Positions 33,865-42,762 of a DNA stretch of 64,000 bases are shown here, in pieces (the stretch's first letter is position 1; the number at the start of each line of letters is the position of its first letter). The stretch is from Haloarcula pelagica. GTDB taxonomy: Archaea > Halobacteriota > Halobacteria > Halobacteriales > Haloarculaceae. A program made the position numbers and the translations under genes. The stretch spans positions 2,542,001 through 2,606,000 of the forward strand of contig NZ_CP126161.1 in the NCBI RefSeq assembly GCF_030127105.1, written 5' to 3'. The notes beneath the pieces were generated by a model, which ran no database searches, was not told the origin of the DNA, and was given only the letters and a program-made list of their open reading frames with translations.

Positions 33865-33915
33865 AACTCGAAGGGGGCGGCTCTAAGTAGCCCCACGTGG
33901 TACGCACGGACACTC

Positions 33916-35001
33916 GTGAAGACCCCGACGGTGTCGAAAGGGACACTCGGGACAGGCTATCTGGTCGCCATCGGCGTGACGCTGACGCTCGCGCTGCTTG
34001 GCCACGCGGCGTCTGTCCTCGCCGTTGGACCCTCGGGTCTGCTGGTCGTCGCGACCGGGCTCGTCCCCGCCCTGTCGCTCGCGGCGGCGAACTACTGGCT
34101 GCCCCGCAGCGGTCTGGAGGGCGAGCAGATCTGGACGGTCGCCGAGTGGGGCGGACTCGGGGTCGCGCTCCTGACGCTCGTCAACCTCGGTATCCTGGTC
34201 GTCGGTGCGCCTTCCACGGCGCTGGTGCCCGCGTTGCTGGCGAGCAGCGTCGCCATGGGCGGGTTCGTCGGGATTCTGGTCGGGGCGTTGCTCGAACTCC
34301 GGCGAGCGCGCCGGCGGCTCTGTCAGAGCAACGCCGTCCTCAACCGCGTCCTCAGGCACAACATGCGAAACGACTTCAACGTCGTGCTCGGCCACCTGAG
34401 CGTTCTGGAGGACCAGACGACCGGTGACGCCGCCGAGCGCGTCGACCGGATGGCGACGACGATCGACCGGATGATCTCGACCGCCGAGAAGGCACGCCAG
34501 GTCGACGCCGCCGTCGCCGCCGACCGCGACTCACAGGCACCGATGGACCTCGTGCCGCTCATCGAGGACCGGGTCGCGGCGATCGAGCAGGACCGACCCG
34601 CCGTGACAGTCGACGTGACGCTCCCGGAGACGGCCGTCGCCTACGCCGACTGGCAGTTCGAGACGGTCCTGGACAACCTCCTGGAGAACGCCGTGGTCCA
34701 CGCGGAGAGCGACCCGTGGATCGGCGTTACCGCCGAACGGGTCGGGGACTGTGTCCACGTCCACGTCCAGGACGACTGTCCACCGATCGAGCAGCGGGAA
34801 CTGACGGCGTTTTCCGCGACCAACGAGACGCAACTGGATCACGCAAGCGGCGTGGGACTGTGGCTCGTTACCTGGGTGATCGAGAGCTACGACGGCTCGG
34901 TGTGGGTCGACCGAGTCACGGACGGCAACGTCGTCACCCTCGAACTGCGGGCCGCGACACCACTTGACCGCTTCTCGCAAACAGTCCAGAACCAGCTTTG
35001 A
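33916..35001 (+). CDS. Membrane-bound sensor histidine kinase
   Basis: 361 residues from a GTG start (MKTPTVSKGTLGTGYL). Four membrane helices in residues 12-125, phosphoacceptor block NRVLRHNMRNDFNVVLGHL, N box NLLENAVVHAESD, a degenerate G1 (DDCPPIEQRE in place of D-x-G-x-G) and G2 ASGVGLWLV. The CTCTAAGTAG element about 30 nt upstream is the likely TATA box. The missing glycines in G1 may weaken ATP binding. No partner regulator adjacent. Confidence 0.87.
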   Translation: MKTPTVSKGTLGTGYLVAIGVTLTLALLGHAASVLAVGPSGLLVVATGLVPALSLAAANYWLPRSGLEGEQIWTVAEWGGLGVALLTLVNLGILVVGAPSTALVPALLASSVAMGGFVGILVGALLELRRARRRLCQSNAVLNRVLRHNMRNDFNVVLGHLSVLEDQTTGDAAERVDRMATTIDRMISTAEKARQVDAAVAADRDSQAPMDLVPLIEDRVAAIEQDRPAVTVDVTLPETAVAYADWQFETVLDNLLENAVVHAESDPWIGVTAERVGDCVHVHVQDDCPPIEQRELTAFSATNETQLDHASGVGLWLVTWVIESYDGSVWVDRVTDGNVVTLELRAATPLDRFSQTVQNQL

Positions 35002-35024
35002 GCCCGGGAGCACTCGGTTCCAAG

Positions 35025-35034
35025 ACATATATAC
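35025..35034 (+). promoter_or_regulatory. TATA box of guaA subunit A gene
   Basis: ACATATATAC centred about 29 bases before the ATG at 35059, predicting a leader of only a few bases. Confidence 0.6.
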
Positions 35035-35058
35035 GGCCCCGCGGCGTCGTGGCCAGTA

Positions 35059-35628
35059 ATGACCCGTATCGCAGTCATCGACAACCACGGCCAGTTCACC
35101 CACCTGGAGCAGCGCGCGCTCCGGGACATGGGCGTCGACGTGGAACTCGTCGACAACACGACCCCGCCCGCGGAGATCGACGCCGACGGCCTCGTCCTCT
35201 CGGGCGGCCCGGACATGGACGACATCGGTAACTGCCCGGAGTACCTCGATCTGGACGTTCCGGTCCTGGGTATCTGTCTCGGGATGCAACTGATCGCGGC
35301 GGAACTGGGCGGCCGTGTCGGCAGCGGCGAGTACGGCGGCTACGCCGACGTGACCGTCGAGATTCTGGACGAGGACGATCCGCTGATCGGTTCGCTGTAC
35401 CCCGAGACGCGGGTCTGGGCCAGCCACGCCGACGAGGTCAAGGCGGTCCCCGACGGCTTCGAACGGACCGCGACCTCCGATGTCTGTGGCGTCGAGGCGA
35501 TGAGCGACACCGACGCGGACATCTACGGCGTCCAGTGGCACCCCGAGGTCGCACACACTGAAGAGGGCGAAGCAGTCTTCGAGAACTTCCTGTCGGTCTG
35601 TGAGCGCAACGCGGCGCCGCGACAGTAG
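35059..35628 (+). CDS. guaAa: GMP synthase, glutamine amidotransferase subunit
   Basis: 189 residues, the stand-alone class I amidotransferase of archaea. Nucleophile C73 is in VLGICLGMQ, and the His/Glu pair is in VQWHPEVAH near residue 165. MTRIAVIDNHGQFTHLEQRALRD is the typical archaeal GuaAa N-terminus. It releases ammonia from glutamine for the separate ATP-pyrophosphatase subunit GuaAb, which makes GMP from XMP; that gene is not in this window. Confidence 0.94.
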   Translation: MTRIAVIDNHGQFTHLEQRALRDMGVDVELVDNTTPPAEIDADGLVLSGGPDMDDIGNCPEYLDLDVPVLGICLGMQLIAAELGGRVGSGEYGGYADVTVEILDEDDPLIGSLYPETRVWASHADEVKAVPDGFERTATSDVCGVEAMSDTDADIYGVQWHPEVAHTEEGEAVFENFLSVCERNAAPRQ

Positions 35629-35688
35629 CCGACAGGAGGCGGTCGCGAGTGGATAGCTTTAGTACGGTCGGTGGAGTGTGATATATAA

Positions 35689-37551
35689 ATGACGGCGACA
35701 CAGGGCAACCTGGCGAGTCTCTCCCGGTTCATCTTCCGGGCGCCCAACTGGTACTCCAGTCTCGTCTTCGCGCTGTGTATCGCTGCGATCACCGGCGTCG
35801 CCGCCTTCGACTCGCGGTTCGTGCTGGACGACGCCTGGCAGGGCGTGTTCTTCATCGGTATCCCGACCGCCGTCGCTGGCGCGGTGACACCGTGGGTCGA
35901 CAAGCAACTCGGCGGCCAACTGACACACAACCACGCGTCGCTGCTGGCGCTCGTCTGTGAGGTCATCACCATCGCCATCCTCACCGTCGCCGGCGCGGTC
36001 GTCCTGCTGATCCCACAGTTGGGCCAGAACTTCGTCTTCGACGCACTCATCGTCGCGCTGGCCTCGATCTTCGCCTTCCGCATCTTGATCATGATGGCGA
36101 TTTCCCGGCACTCGCTGCTCCGGGCGATCGTGCCGGCCAGCGTCCAGACGGTGACGGCGGCGGTCCTGCTGGCGATCTACAGCGGGACGACCGCCTTCAT
36201 CCTCGAAGACCCGATGCTCCAGGAGGTACTGGCTCGCGCCGAGAAGGCGCCCCCGGAGATCCAGGGGTTCATCCCGGCCGACTTCGTCGTGCTCGCGGTC
36301 ATCTGTGCCATCTACGGGCTAGCGGTCTGGCTGTTCCTGGTCGCGATCGACCAGCCCTGGCGCCGGTCGCTGGGCGTCTCGGCGCTTGACTTCCTCCGGG
36401 GGTTCGTCGGCCACATCGCCGAGGGGACCCGCGAACTGGAGGAGTTCTTCGAGGAGATCGGCGAGGAGGCGATCGTCCCGGTGACGGTGCTGTCGGTCAG
36501 ACGCCCCGACGGGACGGAGAAAGCGCGGTTCGTCCTCCCGATGATCCACCCCGGGCCGATGGGCGAGATCGGCGGCGGGAATCTGCCAAAACGGGTGGCA
36601 ACCGACGCCGAGGGGCTCGCGTTCCCGCCACACGCCACCGCCGGCCACGACTTCAACCTCGTCACCGAACGGGAAGTCGATACGATCCTCTCGGCGGCAG
36701 AAGACGCCTACGAGGGGATCGAGTACGACACCGAGGCGACGGTCGGCGAGCGACTCACCGAGGGGGAGGCGACCCTGACCGGCCAGTCGTTCGGCGACGA
36801 CGCGCTGATCGTCACCACGTACGCGCCCGGCTGTGCAGACGACGTGGACTACGCCGTTGGACTCTCGGCGATGTCCGAAGCCCGAACGGGCGCGATCGAG
36901 GACGTGCTCCTGGTCGACGCCCACAACTGCAACGACGGCCTGGAGGGCGAGGACCTGGGCCACGTCGTTCCGGGCAGCCAGCGCTCGTTCGACATGATCC
37001 AGGGCGCGGGCCGGCTCGGGGACGTGCTGGGCGACAGCGAACGGGGGGCCCTCCGCTGTGGCGTCGCCTGGGACGAGACGCCCTGGGAGCCCGAGGACGG
37101 GATCGGCCCGCTGGGGATCCGCGTCTGTGTCTTCGAGGTCGGCGACCACCGGACCGCCTACGTGCTCGTCGACGGCAACAACATGGAACCGGGGCTCCGG
37201 GACGACGTGATCGACGCTATCGACGGGGTCGACGTAGTCGAGGTGATGACAAGTGACACGCACATCGTCAACACCGTCGAGGCCGAGAACCAGGTCGGAC
37301 AGGCGATCCCCGAGACGGAACTGTCGACACTGATCGCCGACCTCGTCAACCGAGCCATCGAGGACTTAGAACCCGTCGAGGCCGGGATGGCAAGCGAGCG
37401 CGCCGCGGTCACGGTCTTCGGGAACGATCGGACCGAGACGCTCGCCTCGACGGCCAACGCGATGGTCTCGCTGGGCGGGGCGCTAGCCGCGGCGTTCATC
37501 CTCGCGGTGATGGCCGTCAGCATCCTCGTGTTCATCGCGGCCGGGCTGTGA
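35689..37551 (+). CDS. DUF2070 family membrane protein
   Basis: 620 residues. The first 225 residues hold about seven membrane helices (YSSLVFALCIAAITGVAAF and others), followed by a large soluble domain with MIHPGPMGEIGGGNLPKRV, HATAGHDFNLV and VLLVDAHNCNDGLEGEDL, the DUF2070 signature, and a last C-terminal helix (LGGALAAAFILAVMAVSILVFIAAG). The His/Asp-rich motifs HPGP, HATAGHD and DAHN suggest a metal site. Function of this archaeal family is unknown. It starts 60 nt after guaAa. Confidence 0.85.
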   Translation: MTATQGNLASLSRFIFRAPNWYSSLVFALCIAAITGVAAFDSRFVLDDAWQGVFFIGIPTAVAGAVTPWVDKQLGGQLTHNHASLLALVCEVITIAILTVAGAVVLLIPQLGQNFVFDALIVALASIFAFRILIMMAISRHSLLRAIVPASVQTVTAAVLLAIYSGTTAFILEDPMLQEVLARAEKAPPEIQGFIPADFVVLAVICAIYGLAVWLFLVAIDQPWRRSLGVSALDFLRGFVGHIAEGTRELEEFFEEIGEEAIVPVTVLSVRRPDGTEKARFVLPMIHPGPMGEIGGGNLPKRVATDAEGLAFPPHATAGHDFNLVTEREVDTILSAAEDAYEGIEYDTEATVGERLTEGEATLTGQSFGDDALIVTTYAPGCADDVDYAVGLSAMSEARTGAIEDVLLVDAHNCNDGLEGEDLGHVVPGSQRSFDMIQGAGRLGDVLGDSERGALRCGVAWDETPWEPEDGIGPLGIRVCVFEVGDHRTAYVLVDGNNMEPGLRDDVIDAIDGVDVVEVMTSDTHIVNTVEAENQVGQAIPETELSTLIADLVNRAIEDLEPVEAGMASERAAVTVFGNDRTETLASTANAMVSLGGALAAAFILAVMAVSILVFIAAGL

Positions 37552-37634
37552 TCTGTCGCCCGAGCGAGTCTCGACAGTCGCAGAGGTGGCTCGGCGGCGA
37601 TATCACGCTCTCACCGAAGTCGGTCGCGGAGAAA

Positions 37635-37719
37635 CGCCGAGGAGGAGATTTGAACTCCTGAGTCCGTGAGGACAGTTGCTCTCGAAGCAACCGCCTTGGC
37701 CAGGCTAGGCTACCTCGGC
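37635..37719 (-). tRNA. tRNA-Ser, anticodon CGA
   Basis: Read on the minus strand, the acceptor arms GCCGAGG and CCTCGGC pair perfectly with discriminator G. The D arm begins GCCTAGCCTGGCCAAGGC, the anticodon stem-loop is GTTGC-TTCGAGA-GCAAC (anticodon CGA, reads UCG), the extra arm GTCC-TCAC-GGAC is long as in class II serine tRNAs, and the T arm has GGAG-TTCAAAT-CTCC. No intron and no encoded CCA. It is antisense to nothing and sits between DUF2070 and moxR. Confidence 0.95.
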
Positions 37720-37815
37720 TCACCCGAGTATTCCGGTGGTTTCACTTTAGGGGTTTCGATTCGGTCGCCGTCATGTTCTCGACACACATTTACCGCACGC
37801 GTGACAGGGACGACC

Positions 37816-38763
37816 ATGGACGTTACTGACGCCAGTGAGCTGTCGAGCCGACTCCTGGACGAGGTCGGGAGCGCAGTCATCGCCGACCGTGGCTTCTTCG
37901 AGACTGTCCTCCTCGGCGTCGTCTCGAAGGGGCACGTCCTCCTGGAGGACGTTCCCGGGACCGGCAAGACGCTGACCGCCCGCAGTATGGCCACTGCCCT
38001 CGGCCTGTCCTTCTCCCGCGTACAGTTCACCCCCGACCTCCTGCCCGCCGACATCACCGGCACGCACGTGTTCAACGAGCAGACCCGCGAGTTCGAGTTC
38101 ACCCGCGGGCCGATCTTCGCCAACGTCGTCCTGGCCGACGAGATCAACCGCGCACCGCCGAAAACCCAGTCGGCGATGCTCGAAGCGATGGAGGAGGGCC
38201 AGGTCACCGTCGACGGCGACACCTACGACCTCCCGCAGCCGTTCTTCGTGCTGGCGACCCAGAACCCGGTCGACATGGAGGGGACCTTCGAACTCCCCGA
38301 AGCCCAGGTCGACCGCTTCCTCGCGAAGACCGCTATCGGCTACCCCGAAAGCGACGGCGAGGTCGAACTCCTCCGCCGGCGGGCCGGCCGCGACACACAG
38401 AGTCCGACGGTCGAACCGGTGCTCGACCCCCAACAGGTCGAGGAACTGCGCGCGGTCCCCGAGACCGTCCAGGTCGACGACGACCTGCTGACCTACATGG
38501 CCGACATCGCCCGCGCGACCCGCGAGGACTACCGCGTCGAGGTCGGCGTCTCGCCGCGTGGGACCCAGCGCCTCTTCGAGGCCGCTCGCGCGATGGCGGT
38601 CATCACCGGCCGCGAGTTCGTCGCGCCCGACGATATCAAGCGGGTCGCACAGCCGGTGCTCGCCCACCGGCTCGTGTTGACCCCCGACGCCCGCGTCGAG
38701 AACGTCGACAAGGCCAGCATCGTCGAGAACGTCCTCGGCGAGGTTCCCGTCCCGACGGTCTAA
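37816..38763 (+). CDS. moxR: MoxR family AAA+ ATPase
   Basis: 315 residues from ATG 37816 (MDVTDASELSSRLLDE); the frame stays open upstream through the tRNA, so that part is rejected. Walker A is PGTGKT around residue 48-52, Walker B VVLADEINRAPPKTQSAMLEAMEE near 110, sensor 1 FVLATQNPVDMEGTFELPEAQ, and a C-terminal lid. MoxR ATPases act as chaperones or activators, usually together with DUF58/VWA proteins. Here its stop (TAA) overlaps the stop of the convergent membrane protein gene at 38760, and the DUF58 and DUF4129 genes are on the opposite strand. Confidence 0.93.
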   Translation: MDVTDASELSSRLLDEVGSAVIADRGFFETVLLGVVSKGHVLLEDVPGTGKTLTARSMATALGLSFSRVQFTPDLLPADITGTHVFNEQTREFEFTRGPIFANVVLADEINRAPPKTQSAMLEAMEEGQVTVDGDTYDLPQPFFVLATQNPVDMEGTFELPEAQVDRFLAKTAIGYPESDGEVELLRRRAGRDTQSPTVEPVLDPQQVEELRAVPETVQVDDDLLTYMADIARATREDYRVEVGVSPRGTQRLFEAARAMAVITGREFVAPDDIKRVAQPVLAHRLVLTPDARVENVDKASIVENVLGEVPVPTV

Positions 38764-39239
38764 TCGCTCAGCCCGGCGACCGCGAGCACCGACCCGATCA
38801 ACAGAAGTCCGGTCGTTACCGGCCCGACGGTCGGGACGGTGAGTGCCAGTCCGGCGAGCGAGAGCGCACCCACGGTCAGCGCCGCGAGGAGCGTTCCGCC
38901 GGCGACTCGGACCAGTTCCGCGTTGTGCGTGATCGCGTCGTCGGCCATCGACTCGGCGAGGTCGACGGCGTACTGCCCGAAGTCCCACGCCAGCAGCGCC
39001 GCCGCCACGGCCAGTACGAGGACGATCGCCCCCGCAGCAGTGAGCCCCGCGAGGACGACCCCCGCACACTGCAGGACCGTCCCGAGGGTGACGAGGCGTC
39101 GTCTGGTATCGAGGACGCCGGCGGCGAGCACGAGCGCGCCGAGAAGGGCCACGCGTCCGCCCGCCGTCGCCGCCAGGACGGCCGTCGCGACGAGCGCGGC
39201 CACGAGCGACGCCACCCCGACCAGCCGTGGCCGTCTCAC
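38760..39239 (-). CDS. Membrane protein of the MoxR/DUF58 cluster (DUF7519-like)
   Basis: 159 residues from GTG 39239, which overlaps the DUF58 stop codon (GTGA). About five hydrophobic helices such as VASLVAALVATAVLAATAG and LVLAVAAALLAWDFGQYAV. It resembles the small membrane proteins, catalogued as DUF7519, at the end of haloarchaeal MoxR-DUF58 clusters; I am not certain of the number. Translational coupling to the DUF58 gene supports a shared job in a membrane complex. Confidence 0.62.
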   Translation of the reverse strand: MRRPRLVGVASLVAALVATAVLAATAGGRVALLGALVLAAGVLDTRRRLVTLGTVLQCAGVVLAGLTAAGAIVLVLAVAAALLAWDFGQYAVDLAESMADDAITHNAELVRVAGGTLLAALTVGALSLAGLALTVPTVGPVTTGLLLIGSVLAVAGLSD

Positions 39240-41086
39240 CGGGACCACTCCCGTGCGCGCTCGAAGGCCGCGGCCAGCGGTTCCCCGTGGTGCCAGTCGA
39301 CGACGGGGATGCCCTCCCGGCGGAGTTCGCTGATCCGGAACAGCCGATCGGCCGCCGCGACGGTCCCGTCGGCCGTCGGGGCGACACCGGGGTCCGGGCT
39401 GACGACGGTGACCGCGTGGCCGTACGCCGCGAGGTACCGGAGGATCCGCCGGATATCGTCGTCGACCAGCGGCGAGCAGCAGACGACCTGTGCGCTGGCG
39501 GGCAGCTCCCGCCGGAGCCACCGCAGCGTCGGGCCCGGGTAGAACTCGCCGTCGGGCGGCGAGGGTCGGAAGACGGGGTCCGCGGCCAGCGTCGTCTCCA
39601 GGCGGTTCTTGTGCGTCGGGCCGCCGCTGGGACCGATGAACAGCCGGTCCGGCGAGAGCGCCGCCAGCCCGACCCGGTCCTCGGCGTCGAGCCGGGACTC
39701 GATGACGCTCCGGGCCGCGATCACCGACCGGTCGACCGTCGCGTCGAGTTCCGGCGCGGCGGGCGCCTCGTAGGCTCCGGGTCGCGCGTCGACGAGGACG
39801 ACGACGGTCGCGGCCTGTTCCTCGCGAAACTCCAGGGTCGACAGCTCGCGGGTCCCGGCGTAGCGGTTCCAGTCGATGCGCGAGAGCGGATCGCCAGGTC
39901 GGTACTCACGGGTCGCGTAGAAGGCGATCCCGTCCCCGCCCTGGTCGGCGTCGATCCGGCCGCGGTGTCGCGTCGTCTGTGACTGGACCGGTGCGTCGGC
40001 TTCGATCGCCGGGAGCGAGACCGACAGCGCAGTGACGCCGGTGACGCTCGCGTCGGCGACCGTGGCCGTCGCGCCGACGGCGTCCGTCGCGACCACTGTC
40101 GGCGCGGCGAACTCGTGGTCACCCCTGGTCGCTCGCACGGTGTACTCGACGGTCGCGGTCCGCTCGGGGCGCAGCGCCGTCGCCAGCTGTGGCGTGCCGT
40201 CGGTGACCGCAAGCGTGTCCGGGACGCCGTCGGCGATCCGGCAGTCGGTCAGGGTCCGGTCGCCGTCGTTGCGGACGGTCAGCGTCACGGTCACCTCGTC
40301 GCCGTGGGTGGGGGCCGTCTCGGAGACGGCCCGGTCGACAGTCACGGATGGGTCCGGCGTCGACGCCCCGGCCCGGACGGCCAGTGCGACCACGGCCGCC
40401 GCGCCTGCGAGCACGAGCGCCGGTCGCTTCCCGACGATACCGACGCCGACGAGGCCGAGCGGGACCGTGTAGAAGCCGGCCCAGCGCCCGGTCTCGACGA
40501 CCCCGTTTGCGGGCGTGGTGGCACGTTCGGCGGGCGCCTCGTCGACGGCGTCGATACCCAGCACGGACCGGAGTTCCGCCGCCACTCGTTCGACCCGGTA
40601 CCGGTAGCGACTCCGGCCGGTGGTCCGTGCCGCGATCCGGTCGCGGTACTGTCGAGTGCGCTCGACGGCGTCGGCAAACAGGGCCGCCGCGGTCGGGTCG
40701 TCGGTCCAGTTCCCCTCGTGGATCGCGGTCTCGGCCCCCGCCTCGTCCCGTTCCCGGCTCCGAACGAGCGCTCGCTGGAGCAGCGCCTGCAGGTCGTCGG
40801 CGACCCGGTAGTCCCGGGTCAGCGTCGAGGCCGCTCCGGCGCCGTCGGTGGCCGGCTCCGGCGGCGACACGTCACGCACGCCCCGGTCGGGGAGCCGCGG
40901 AGTCCGCTGTGGGGTCGCGTACCGCCGATACCCCGCGTAGACCGCGAGCCCGGCGGCGAGCAGCCCGACGAAGACGACGAACCCGCGCTCGATCGTCACG
41001 CCGCTGGTCCCGCCCGCTGCGACCCCGAAGCCGGCGAGGATCAGGCAGACGCCCGCTCCGAGTGAGAGCCGGCGGAGGAGCGTCAC
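39236..41086 (-). CDS. DUF58 domain membrane protein
   Basis: 616 residues. Two N-terminal helices, a linker with tandem Arg-rich helices, another helix pair near 205-240 (VPLGLVGVGIVGKRPALVLAGAAAVVALAV), a CARDB-like beta domain (about 245-340; VTVTLTVRNDGDRTLTDC) and the DUF58 block YRPGDPLSRIDWNRYAGTRELSTLEF, followed by a VWA-like end with VVVLVDARPG. The DUF58 partner works with MoxR in many prokaryotes. Its start overlaps the DUF4129 stop (4 nt) and its stop the next gene, forming a three-gene coupled unit. Confidence 0.87.
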   Translation of the reverse strand: MTLLRRLSLGAGVCLILAGFGVAAGGTSGVTIERGFVVFVGLLAAGLAVYAGYRRYATPQRTPRLPDRGVRDVSPPEPATDGAGAASTLTRDYRVADDLQALLQRALVRSRERDEAGAETAIHEGNWTDDPTAAALFADAVERTRQYRDRIAARTTGRSRYRYRVERVAAELRSVLGIDAVDEAPAERATTPANGVVETGRWAGFYTVPLGLVGVGIVGKRPALVLAGAAAVVALAVRAGASTPDPSVTVDRAVSETAPTHGDEVTVTLTVRNDGDRTLTDCRIADGVPDTLAVTDGTPQLATALRPERTATVEYTVRATRGDHEFAAPTVVATDAVGATATVADASVTGVTALSVSLPAIEADAPVQSQTTRHRGRIDADQGGDGIAFYATREYRPGDPLSRIDWNRYAGTRELSTLEFREEQAATVVVLVDARPGAYEAPAAPELDATVDRSVIAARSVIESRLDAEDRVGLAALSPDRLFIGPSGGPTHKNRLETTLAADPVFRPSPPDGEFYPGPTLRWLRRELPASAQVVCCSPLVDDDIRRILRYLAAYGHAVTVVSPDPGVAPTADGTVAAADRLFRISELRREGIPVVDWHHGEPLAAAFERAREWSR

Positions 41087-41934
41087 GACGACCTCCCGTA
41101 GGACTGCTCGATGTTCCGGAGTGCGGTCTCCGCGCGCTCTTCGCGACGGTCGGTCGCCGGCGAATCACTGTACCGGACCGTCTCGAACAGCTCCGTCAGC
41201 GTCGACACGTCGTCGTCCTCGAGCCCGGCGTCGACGGCCTCGGCCGCGAACTCGCGGGGGGTACAGCTCGCCTCGTCGTCGACATCGAGAATCCCGGTCA
41301 TCTCGTTCCAGGCCCGGTAGACGGCGTTGTCCAGACTCTCGTCGGCTGCCAGGCGGTCCGCGGCCCGACCCGCGGCGTCGGCGAGCTCGGTCGCGTCCTC
41401 CGTCTCGGCGTCGCCGGCGTCCGGTTCGGTGTCGTCCTCGGTCTCGACCCACGTCTCGTTCCCGGTCACGCGTCGGAGCAACACGCCGGCGAGGACGACC
41501 AGAGCGAGCGCGCCGACAAGCCCGAGCAGCCACGGCGATCCGGCCGCCGCTGCCGCGCCGGAGGTGGCCTCGGTGAGGCTCGTCTCCGGGTTGGCCGGGA
41601 GAGCACCGCCCGCCGTCTCCGGGTTGAACCCGATGAGCAGGACGACGACGAACAGCGCGACGGACGTTAGCGCCGCAAGCACCAGGTCGTCGGTTCCGTA
41701 CTGTCGAAGCCCGTAGGCAAGCGTGAGCACCAGAATCGCGATGGTGATCGCGAGCAGCGTCGGTCCGGCCTCCGGCGTCTCGGTACCGGCGTTGCTCGCC
41801 CCGAGGGTGGTGCTCCCGTCCCCGCTTGTGCCCGCAGCCTCGCTCCGGGCCGGCGCGTCGAGCGCCGACGCACCGACGACCAACGCCAGGAGGACCAGTC
41901 CAGTAACGAGTGTGATTGACAGGCGGCGTGACAC
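41083..41934 (-). CDS. DUF4129 domain membrane protein
   Basis: 283 residues from GTG 41934, giving a clear signal peptide or first helix (SRRLSITLVTGLVLLALVVG). Further helices at about 60-80, 85-105 and 130-150, then a cytosolic acidic region and the DUF4129 core ESLDNAVYRAWNEMTGILDV, CTPREFAAEAVDAGL, LTELFETVRYSD. A TTAACAC element about 28 nt upstream supports the GTG start. In bacteria and other archaea DUF4129 is fused or next to a transglutaminase (TgpA) which is absent here. First gene of the DUF58 unit. Confidence 0.8.
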   Translation of the reverse strand: MSRRLSITLVTGLVLLALVVGASALDAPARSEAAGTSGDGSTTLGASNAGTETPEAGPTLLAITIAILVLTLAYGLRQYGTDDLVLAALTSVALFVVVLLIGFNPETAGGALPANPETSLTEATSGAAAAAGSPWLLGLVGALALVVLAGVLLRRVTGNETWVETEDDTEPDAGDAETEDATELADAAGRAADRLAADESLDNAVYRAWNEMTGILDVDDEASCTPREFAAEAVDAGLEDDDVSTLTELFETVRYSDSPATDRREERAETALRNIEQSYGRSS

Positions 41935-42023
41935 GACAGGCTGTTGCGGTGCTGGTCGTGTTAAGATTACGCACTCCCGTCGGGACAACACCTAACCTGA
42001 TCCATCCCGTCCCTCTACGAGAG

Positions 42024-42743
42024 ATGTCGCTCTCGGAGCTCATCGCTGGGGTCGAGGACTACGAGCAGACGCTGACGGTGTTCAACGCCGCGGAGTCCGT
42101 CGTCGCGGACCTCCGCGAGCAGTTCGCCGACCGGAACGTCACCGTCCGGGCCGAACGGACCGAGAGCGGTCGGCCAGGGGAGTTCGTCACGCTCAGCGAC
42201 GACGGCGAGGTGGTGACGGCCACGGGACTGGCGTCGTTTCGCGACTCCGTCGCCGGCCCCGAGATGTCGCTGTCGGAAGCGTCCTACCGCCCGATCCTGG
42301 ACAACCTCGACGAGACGATGTTCACCTCGTGGTCGATCTCGCAACTGGTCGCGGCCTCCCGAGAGATCGAGGACCGCGCCGCCCGCGTCGGCGGCGGGAC
42401 GCTCCACGCGGGGTTCCAGACCGTCTCGACGCTGAAAGGCGAACTGGACCTCTACGAACACCTCGGCGAACGCGGCGTGGACGTACACGCCTACGCCGTC
42501 CCGGACGAGGAGTCACCGTCCCACAGCGAGTTCACGCTCCACGTCGACCGCGGGTCGGAGATCGCCGAGTCGTGGTTCGTCGTCTTCGACGGGGACGGCG
42601 ACGACGAACAGAAGTGCGCCCTGCTCGCCGAAGAGCGCGAACCACGCGCGTTCTACGGGTTCTGGACCTACGATCCGGGGACCGTCGACTACATCATCGA
42701 CCATCTGGAGTCGACGTACTGGCTGGCCGAATCACAGCGTTAA
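42024..42743 (+). CDS. DICT sensory domain protein
   Basis: 239 residues from ATG 42024 (MSLSELIAGVEDYEQTLTVFNA). The DICT domain spans about 110-230: MFTSWSISQLVAASREIEDRA, GTLHAGFQTVSTLKGELDLYEHL and ESWFVVFDGDG. DICT domains sense light or other cues in diguanylate-cyclase and two-component systems of bacteria; haloarchaeal stand-alone versions are untested. No effector domain. Convergent with the hydrolase gene downstream (19 nt). Confidence 0.75.
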   Translation: MSLSELIAGVEDYEQTLTVFNAAESVVADLREQFADRNVTVRAERTESGRPGEFVTLSDDGEVVTATGLASFRDSVAGPEMSLSEASYRPILDNLDETMFTSWSISQLVAASREIEDRAARVGGGTLHAGFQTVSTLKGELDLYEHLGERGVDVHAYAVPDEESPSHSEFTLHVDRGSEIAESWFVVFDGDGDDEQKCALLAEEREPRAFYGFWTYDPGTVDYIIDHLESTYWLAESQR

Positions 42744-42762
42744 TGTCGGGACGGCACCCCGC

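Noticed and set aside
37666-37815. N-terminal extension of moxR running through the tRNA gene
   Set aside because: The frame is open only by chance over the tRNA and intergenic sequence; MDVTDASEL fits the MoxR family start.
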